Below, piece after piece: positions 58,544-64,000 of a stretch of 64,000 nucleotides of DNA. The stretch covers positions 2,647,501-2,711,500 of the forward strand of contig NZ_CP033043.1 of NCBI RefSeq assembly GCF_003667825.1, given 5' to 3'. A program made the translations under genes and the position numbers. Each line of letters opens with the position of its first letter. Position 1 is the stretch's first letter. A model generated the notes under the pieces. That model saw nothing but the letters and a program-made list of their open reading frames with translations, ran no database searches and was not told the DNA's origin. The DNA comes from Metabacillus litoralis (GTDB lineage: Bacteria; Bacillota; Bacilli; Bacillales; Bacillaceae).

Positions 58544-59524
58544 TTATTGATCTTCCCTTATCCACCGTGCTGCGTCTTTTGCAAAGTATGTAATAATTAA
58601 ATCAACACCTGCACGTTTCATTCCGACTAACATTTCCATCACCAATGCTTTTTCATCAACCCATCCATTTTGTGCAGCTGCTTTAATCATAGAATACTCA
58701 CCGCTAACATTATAAGCAACAATAGGAACGTTGAATTGATTTTTCACATCACGGATAATATCTAAATAAGATAATGCCGGTTTTACAATTAAAAAGTCCG
58801 CACCCTCTTCTAAATCGGACTGAGCTTCTCTTAATGCTTCATCACGATTAGCAGGATCCATTTGATATGTTTTTCGATCACCAAATTGTGGTGTGCTGTG
58901 TGCAGCATCACGGAACGGCCCGTAAAAAGCACTTGCATATTTAACTGCATAAGACATAACCGGAATATGTTCAAAGCCAGCTTCATCTAACCCATGTCTG
59001 ATTGCAGCTACAAAGCCATCCATCATGTTTGAAGGAGCGATAATATCGGCACCTGCTTTTGCTTGACTGATAGCGGTACGTGCAAGCAAATCAAGGGTAG
59101 GGTCGTTTAATACTTGTCCATTTTCAACAATTCCACAATGTCCATGATCTGTATATTGACATAGACATGTATCCGCAACAACAACTAATTCAGGGAAGGA
59201 TTCTTTTACCTGTCTAGTTGCACGTTGAACAATGCCATTATCATGATAAGCTTGAGTTCCTACATCGTCCTTTTCATCAGGAACACCAAATAAGATAACA
59301 GACTTAACCCCTAACGAAACAACCTCTTCAATTTCTTGATTCAAAAGATCTAAAGACAAGTGATAAACACCTGGCATTGATGGAACTTCGTTTTTCTTAT
59401 TATCCCCTTCTACAACGAAAATTGGATAAATAAAGTCCTCTGGGCGAAGATGTGTTTCCCTCACCATTGCTCTTAGGTTATTGCTGTTACGTAAACGGCG
59501 GTGTCTTGTAAATTGAATATTCAT
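58544..59524 (-). CDS. hemB: Porphobilinogen synthase HemB
   Basis: A 326-residue enzyme that condenses two 5-aminolevulinates. The metal-site cysteines are in [14 protein letters not shown]. The Schiff-base lysine regions are [16 protein letters not shown] and [13 protein letters not shown]. It overlaps the hemD stop by 4 bases. Confidence 0.97.
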   Translation of the reverse strand: MNIQFTRHRRLRNSNNLRAMVRETHLRPEDFIYPIFVVEGDNKKNEVPSMPGVYHLSLDLLNQEIEEVVSLGVKSVILFGVPDEKDDVGTQAYHDNGIVQRATRQVKESFPELVVVADTCLCQYTDHGHCGIVENGQVLNDPTLDLLARTAISQAKAGADIIAPSNMMDGFVAAIRHGLDEAGFEHIPVMSYAVKYASAFYGPFRDAAHSTPQFGDRKTYQMDPANRDEALREAQSDLEEGADFLIVKPALSYLDIIRDVKNQFNVPIVAYNVSGEYSMIKAAAQNGWVDEKALVMEMLVGMKRAGVDLIITYFAKDAARWIREDQ

Positions 59525-60321
59525 TGATTATCCTCCCGGTTTTGTTCTAATTCAACCATTAACTTCACCATGTCATCAATTGTATAGGAAACAGGCATAA
59601 CACCTATAAATCCATATTCTTTTAACGTTTTATTCGTAATTGGGCCGATACATATGAAGGTAACTTTACTCAAATGCTCCATGAGTTCTGATTTATGTAG
59701 TACTTTCATAAAGCTGTCAACAGTAGATGAGCTTGTAAAGGTTATGTAATCTAGCTGATCTTCTTTGAGATATGAAATAAGCTTAGCAGCTTCTCTTTTA
59801 TTATGTATTGTTTCATAGACAATTAAATCTTCTGTGTTAAAACCTTGTTTTTTTAATTCTGTTATCAAAACTGGTCTTGATAGATTTCCTCTAATCACAA
59901 GGATTTTTGAAGATTTAGAAAGGTTTTCCCCTATGCTTTCTGCCAGCTTTTCAGCCACAAATTCTTCAGGTATAACAGAAACATTGAGATTTAGTTTCTC
60001 CATTTGCTTACTCGTTTTTCTTCCAACAGAAGCGGCAATCATATGCTGTAATGCTTCATAAGGAATTCCAAATCGATCTAAGAACTCTTTAAAGTAAATA
60101 ACACCATTTGCACTCGTAAACACAATGCAATCAAATTCATGTAATCTTGTAAGCGTTTGTTGAATAATAGATTCATTTGATTTTTTAGGTCTTATTTCTA
60201 GAAGCGGAGCGGATATCCCGACTCCGCCTTCTTCTTCAATTTTTTGAATAAATTCTTCTACTTGAGACTTTGCTCTAGTTATTAAAACCCGTTTCCCTTG
60301 TAAAGGACGGATCTCCCCCAT
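59521..60321 (-). CDS. hemD: Uroporphyrinogen-III synthase HemD
   Basis: A 266-residue enzyme that closes and inverts ring D of hydroxymethylbilane. The start region reads [18 protein letters not shown], then [14 protein letters not shown] and [14 protein letters not shown], the paired signatures of the two lobes. HemD is poorly conserved, but position between hemC and hemB is decisive. The start overlaps the hemC stop by one base. Confidence 0.94.
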   Translation of the reverse strand: MGEIRPLQGKRVLITRAKSQVEEFIQKIEEEGGVGISAPLLEIRPKKSNESIIQQTLTRLHEFDCIVFTSANGVIYFKEFLDRFGIPYEALQHMIAASVGRKTSKQMEKLNLNVSVIPEEFVAEKLAESIGENLSKSSKILVIRGNLSRPVLITELKKQGFNTEDLIVYETIHNKREAAKLISYLKEDQLDYITFTSSSTVDSFMKVLHKSELMEHLSKVTFICIGPITNKTLKEYGFIGVMPVSYTIDDMVKLMVELEQNREDNQ

Positions 60322-61253
60322 TATTGATCTAACTCCTCTTTTACCCGGTCGATTAGGGCTTTAGCTCCTTGATTTGTTAATGTTTCTGCGACTTTACTCC
60401 CTAATGCTACTGGATCTGTTCCTGTAACCGTTTGTTTATACACTTCTTTCCCGTCAGGTGAGGCAATAAGACCTGTAAATTCAATTTCTTCCTTTTCATT
60501 TACTGTTGCAAATCCAGCAATAGGTACTTGGCATCCACCCTCCATTTTAGTAAGGAAGGTCCTCTCAGCAGTAACAGCTAATTTCGTAGACAAATCAGTG
60601 AATTTTGTAAAAAGATCTAACAATTCTAGATCATCCGCGCGACATTCAATTGCTAAAGCACCTTGCCCTACTGCTGGTAGGCAAATTTCCGGTTCTAAGA
60701 ATTCAGTAACAACTTCTTGACTCCAGCCCATGCGTGCCAAGCCTGCTGCAGCTAGAATAATTGCATCATAATCCTCTGTTTTCAGCTTCTCTAAGCGAGT
60801 ATCTATGTTTCCTCTAATCCATTTAATTTCGAGGTCAGGTCTTTCAATTAAAAGCTGCGCACTTCGTCTCAAGCTGCTTGTTCCGACAATTGCTCCACTT
60901 GGTAAATCTGAAAGCTTTTTATGGTCTTTAGAGATAAGAACATCTCGGTGATCCTCACGGTTTGGAATGCATCCTATCGTTAAACCCTCCGGTAAAATCC
61001 CAGGCATATCCTTCATACTATGAACAGCCATATCAATTTCACCGTTCATCATTGCTTGCTCGATTTCTTTTACGAACAAGCCTTTTCCTCCAACTTTTGA
61101 TAAAGTTACATCTAAAATTTGATCACCTTTTGTCACAATTTCCTTGATTTCAAATTCAAACGGTAAACCAAAAGATTTTAACTGATTAATTACCCAATTT
61201 GTTTGTGTTAATGCTAATTTACTACGTCTAGATCCAACAACTATTTTTCGCAT
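60321..61253 (-). CDS. hemC: Hydroxymethylbilane synthase HemC
   Basis: A 310-residue porphobilinogen deaminase. Motifs: [37 protein letters not shown] and the dipyrromethane-binding cysteine in [11 protein letters not shown]. Full length and typical of Bacillus. It lies between hemX and hemD. Confidence 0.98.
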   Translation of the reverse strand: MRKIVVGSRRSKLALTQTNWVINQLKSFGLPFEFEIKEIVTKGDQILDVTLSKVGGKGLFVKEIEQAMMNGEIDMAVHSMKDMPGILPEGLTIGCIPNREDHRDVLISKDHKKLSDLPSGAIVGTSSLRRSAQLLIERPDLEIKWIRGNIDTRLEKLKTEDYDAIILAAAGLARMGWSQEVVTEFLEPEICLPAVGQGALAIECRADDLELLDLFTKFTDLSTKLAVTAERTFLTKMEGGCQVPIAGFATVNEKEEIEFTGLIASPDGKEVYKQTVTGTDPVALGSKVAETLTNQGAKALIDRVKEELDQ

Positions 61254-61285
61254 ATGCTCCTCCTACTATGTCTAAAAGCAACCAA

Positions 61286-62116
61286 TCATGAATCCCAAAA
61301 ATGAAACCTTGATAGACTACCAAACAAGAAAAAGTTAATTAATAAAACTAAAAACGATGCTATGTTTAAAAGAGCAACAGACCTGCCCTGTAATTCTTTC
61401 ACAATTCTTATATAAAGATAGATCCCATACGTCACTAACACCATAAATGACCCTAGCACTTTCGCATCATACCATTGAAAATGAGCTACTTTAATATAGG
61501 CCCAAATAACCCCTAAAATTAAACTTAATAACAGCATAGGTACGCCGATAACATTTAATACATATGACATATGGTCGAGTTTTGAAAGATCTTCTAATCG
61601 AAGAAGGCGCTTTCCCCACTTTTTCTTTTTGAGTAAATTATATTGAATGGTATAAAGGATCGAAAACACAAACGATAGTGAAAACGCCCCATAAGAAAGT
61701 ATAGCCATCGTAATATGAATTAATAGCAGTTCCGAGACAAGCTGACTTGATACAGCAGCCGACTCGTATTGAGCTGGGGCAAAAGTATGTATGGCCATCA
61801 TGATAAAGCCTATTACGTTTGTGAAAAAAATAATAAATTCCGCTTTAAGGAAACGGTTTAAAACAAGTGACAATGTGACTAACACCCATGTATAAAAATA
61901 AAGCCCTTCAAACACATTTAAAACAGGAAATCTACCTGTTTCAAACATACGAACAAATAAAAAAATTGTTTGTAATAGCCAAACAATAGAAAGTAACCAG
62001 AAGGCAGCTCGATTCGCCTTCCGGTTATTATTAAGAAAATCTATAAAATATAAGAGTACACAAATAGCATAAAGTATTATGGTTAATTCATTAATTCTGC
62101 TTAAGCTCATCTCCAT
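61286..62116 (-). CDS. hemX: HemX membrane protein (CcsA-like)
   Basis: A 276-residue protein with eight membrane helices in the cytochrome c assembly/CcsA fold. In B. subtilis HemX lowers the cellular amount of HemA. The open frame extends 6 codons upstream, but AAAGGACC lies about 7 bases before the ATG at 62116. It lies between hemA and hemC, the standard place. Confidence 0.93.
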   Translation of the reverse strand: MEMSLSRINELTIILYAICVLLYFIDFLNNNRKANRAAFWLLSIVWLLQTIFLFVRMFETGRFPVLNVFEGLYFYTWVLVTLSLVLNRFLKAEFIIFFTNVIGFIMMAIHTFAPAQYESAAVSSQLVSELLLIHITMAILSYGAFSLSFVFSILYTIQYNLLKKKKWGKRLLRLEDLSKLDHMSYVLNVIGVPMLLLSLILGVIWAYIKVAHFQWYDAKVLGSFMVLVTYGIYLYIRIVKELQGRSVALLNIASFLVLLINFFLFGSLSRFHFWDS

Positions 62117-62134
62117 AATGAAAGGTCCTTTCAC

Positions 62135-63487
62135 TTACGATTGAAGTGAAGCACGATAAATCGGATCGTTTGCATGAACAGTTTGTTTATCTGATTTATC
62201 CATTTTCATTTGCTCTTCAACAGCTTCTTCGATATTAAAGATTTTCATAAATAAATCCAATGATTCCTGTGCATTAGCCTCTGCAGATAACTCTTTTACC
62301 TTTACAATCGGATCTTTAAGCAATTGATTAATAATGCTTTTTGTATGCTTACTTAAAACTTTTCTTTCACGTTCAGTTAAGTTAGGCATTTTTCGCTCGA
62401 TACTTTCCATCGTTTCAGCTTGAATATTTAAAGCTTTTTGACGAAGTGCTGAAATAACAGGTACAACCCCAAGCGTATTAATCCATTGTTTAAATTGAAC
62501 AATCTCCGCTTCGATCATCAGTTCAATCTTTTCCGCTGCAACTTTACGCTCTTGTAAGTTTGCTTCAACAATCCCTTGTAAATCATCAATATCATAAAGA
62601 AATACACTATCTAAATCCGCAAGCTTAGGATCTAAATCACGTGGCACAGCAATATCGACCATAAATAATGGGCGACCTTTTCTCATTTTTTCCACATGTG
62701 TCATCATTTCTTTAGTAATAACAAAATCTTTAGCACCAGTTGAACTAATAAGAATATCCGCTTCCACTAATCCACACTGAAGTTCGTTTATTCCTTTTGC
62801 CTTTCCATTAAAACGATTAGCAAGCTCTTCAGCCTTCTGCAACGTTCTATTCATAACAGTAACTTTACCTACACCACTGCCATGCAGATTTTGCACAGCT
62901 AATTCCCCCATCTTACCCGCACCTAAAATGAGTACGTGCTTAGAACGAAGGTCACCAAAGATTTTCTTAGCAAGTTCAACTGCTGCATAACTAACTGAAA
63001 CAGCATTTGCTCCAATATCAGTTTCTGAATGTGAACGTTTAGCCAATGAGATTACTTGCTTAAACAGCTGATTGAATACTGTTCCTGTTGTGTTGTTTTC
63101 CTGGGCATGTAAAAAGCTAGTACGAACCTGTCCCAGAATTTGAGTTTCACCCAAAATCATAGAATCCAATCCGCATGCTACTCTACATAAATGCTCTAAT
63201 GCACCATCTTGTTCAAAAATAGTTAAATACGGTGAAATCTCTTCTTTCTCTAGTCCGAACCAATCTGCCAAGAATGCTTTAATATAATAACGTCCGGTAT
63301 GAAGTTGATCTACTACAGCATATATTTCTGTACGGTTGCAGGTAGATACAATGACATTTTCAAGTATGCTTTTTTGTTCTTTTAACTGTTTCATCGCATC
63401 TGTTAGCTCTTGAGGTTGAAACGAGAGCTTTTCGCGAATTTCAACAGGGGCTGTTTTATAATTTAAGCCGACAACAAGTATATGCAT
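62135..63487 (-). CDS. hemA: Glutamyl-tRNA reductase HemA
   Basis: A 450-residue enzyme that reduces glutamyl-tRNA to glutamate-1-semialdehyde, the first step of the C5 haem pathway. The catalytic cysteine is C50 in [16 protein letters not shown] binding is in [14 protein letters not shown]. The C-terminal dimerisation helix is present. The start at 63487 ([14 protein letters not shown]) follows GGGGGTG and is chosen over a longer frame. First gene of hemA-X-C-D-B-L. Confidence 0.97.
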   Translation of the reverse strand: MHILVVGLNYKTAPVEIREKLSFQPQELTDAMKQLKEQKSILENVIVSTCNRTEIYAVVDQLHTGRYYIKAFLADWFGLEKEEISPYLTIFEQDGALEHLCRVACGLDSMILGETQILGQVRTSFLHAQENNTTGTVFNQLFKQVISLAKRSHSETDIGANAVSVSYAAVELAKKIFGDLRSKHVLILGAGKMGELAVQNLHGSGVGKVTVMNRTLQKAEELANRFNGKAKGINELQCGLVEADILISSTGAKDFVITKEMMTHVEKMRKGRPLFMVDIAVPRDLDPKLADLDSVFLYDIDDLQGIVEANLQERKVAAEKIELMIEAEIVQFKQWINTLGVVPVISALRQKALNIQAETMESIERKMPNLTERERKVLSKHTKSIINQLLKDPIVKVKELSAEANAQESLDLFMKIFNIEEAVEEQMKMDKSDKQTVHANDPIYRASLQS

Positions 63488-63851
63488 TTTCTTATACACC
63501 CCCATGTACAAGGATCTCTACTTCTAGTATATCACGATTGATTTTTTTCTCTTCTAAAAAATGTGAACAGTCTTTGAAACTATATGTTATGATAAAATAT
63601 GTTTATTATTTCACTGATTCACACCATTTTCAACTTATTAATGGTCGTGTGTATTTGTTCACAAAAAACACTGTTTTTTCTATAAGAAATTCTACATTCT
63701 CTGACATCATTCTCATACTATTCACTCTGTACAATAACAAAAATCACGAAGTTAATCAAGCTATTGATTTGGACAAGGAAACATATCAATTAAATTCTCC
63801 GACCACAACGGACAGGTTTTCCTTATATACTATTCATGCAAGAGGTGGACA
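63488..63851. other. Gap between hemA and the right-edge gene
   Basis: About 360 AT-rich bases. The left end holds the hemA leader and promoter. A 105-codon plus-strand frame (63538-63855) has no ribosome site and odd composition; I do not call it a gene. Confidence 0.5.
63526..63534 (-). promoter_or_regulatory. hemA operon promoter, extended -10
   Basis: On the minus strand TGATATACT matches an extended -10 (TGnTATACT) about 40 bases before the hemA start. No good -35 is seen, which suits an extended -10 promoter. Confidence 0.5.
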
Positions 63852-64000
63852 ATGAAAAAAATTACATTATTACCAACAATGCTACTATTAGGAATTGGCA
63901 TTTTTTATTCTATCCAAAAATTAAATATTCATTTATTTGAAGGACAAAACAGTTGGCCTTTTTTATTAATATTACTTGGACTTACGTTTTTAGTTAGTGG
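63852..64000 (+). CDS. Small membrane protein, truncated by the window edge (YsxD-like position)
   Basis: The first 49 codons of a gene starting MKKITLLPTMLLLGIGIFYS after a good AGAGGTGG site. Two hydrophobic segments, the second NSWPFLLILLGLTFLVSG, resemble the LiaI/LiaF-type or DUF5668 transmembrane pair. In B. subtilis ysxD follows hemA; the match is by position and type only. Confidence 0.6.
   Translation, partial: MKKITLLPTMLLLGIGIFYSIQKLNIHLFEGQNSWPFLLILLGLTFLVS

Noticed and set aside
63488..63620. PerR box controlling hemA
   Set aside because: B. subtilis hemA is under PerR, so I looked for a TTATAATnATTATAA-like palindrome, but none close to consensus is visible here.
63538..63855. 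105-codon plus-strand frame whose stop overlaps the next start
   Set aside because: No ribosome binding site, it overlaps the hemA promoter region, and the composition is like translated AT-rich noncoding DNA. The stop-start overlap alone is weak evidence.

Overview
The window is chromosomal DNA from a low-GC, endospore-forming Firmicute of the Bacillaceae. The gene order is the classic Bacillus backbone from yrbG through the queuosine/ruv, nad, obg/spo0B, min/mre, valS and hem loci. Spore genes are present throughout (bofC, coxA, safA, spo0B, spoIVFA/FB, spoIIB, spoVID, ysxE). No rRNA, tRNA, CRISPR array or intact insertion sequence was seen. The species cannot be named from the sequence alone.

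Layout. 1-7.8 kb: a truncated DUF421 membrane protein, an ArsB/NhaD-type ion transporter, a small TIGR04086 membrane protein, then yajC-tgt-queA-yrzS-ruvB-ruvA and bofC (minus strand). 7.9-15.9 kb: spore envelope genes coxA and safA, the NAD operon nadB-nadC-nadA, and the divergent nifS-type desulfurase plus repressor nadR. 16.4-30.5 kb: pheA/pheB, obg, spo0B, the L21-Prp-L27 operon with an L21 leader, an RNase E/G gene, spoIVFA/FB, minCD, mreBCD, radC and maf, then spoIIB at 30.7-31.7 kb.

The unusual part is 31.9-49.8 kb, between spoIIB and folC. In B. subtilis this interval holds essentially only the prepilin peptidase gene comC. Here it holds an 11-gene minus-strand operon with a full monoderm type IV pilus machine: extension ATPase PilB, retraction ATPase PilT, platform PilC, a major pilin, the prepilin peptidase and PilM/N/O. 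The operon begins with three poorly known genes: a three-helix membrane protein with a long acidic tail, a PRC-barrel protein, and a VanW/peptidoglycan-binding-like protein. Divergent from it are three minor pilins, the last large and lacking Glu5. Next come a convergent secreted von Willebrand A protein with a large insertion in its adhesion domain, and a membrane GAF-GGDEF diguanylate cyclase. PilB has the two N-terminal repeats of a c-di-GMP-binding MshEN domain, so the cluster looks like a c-di-GMP-responsive, retractable adhesive pilus.

49.9-64 kb returns to backbone: folC, valS with a T-box leader, a small membrane protein, ysxE, spoVID, the haem operon hemA-hemX-hemC-hemD-hemB-hemL, and the start of a small membrane protein at the right edge.

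All calls come from reading translated sequence, motifs and synteny from memory; no database search was run. Several start codons were moved from the longest open frame to the codon with the best ribosome binding site.
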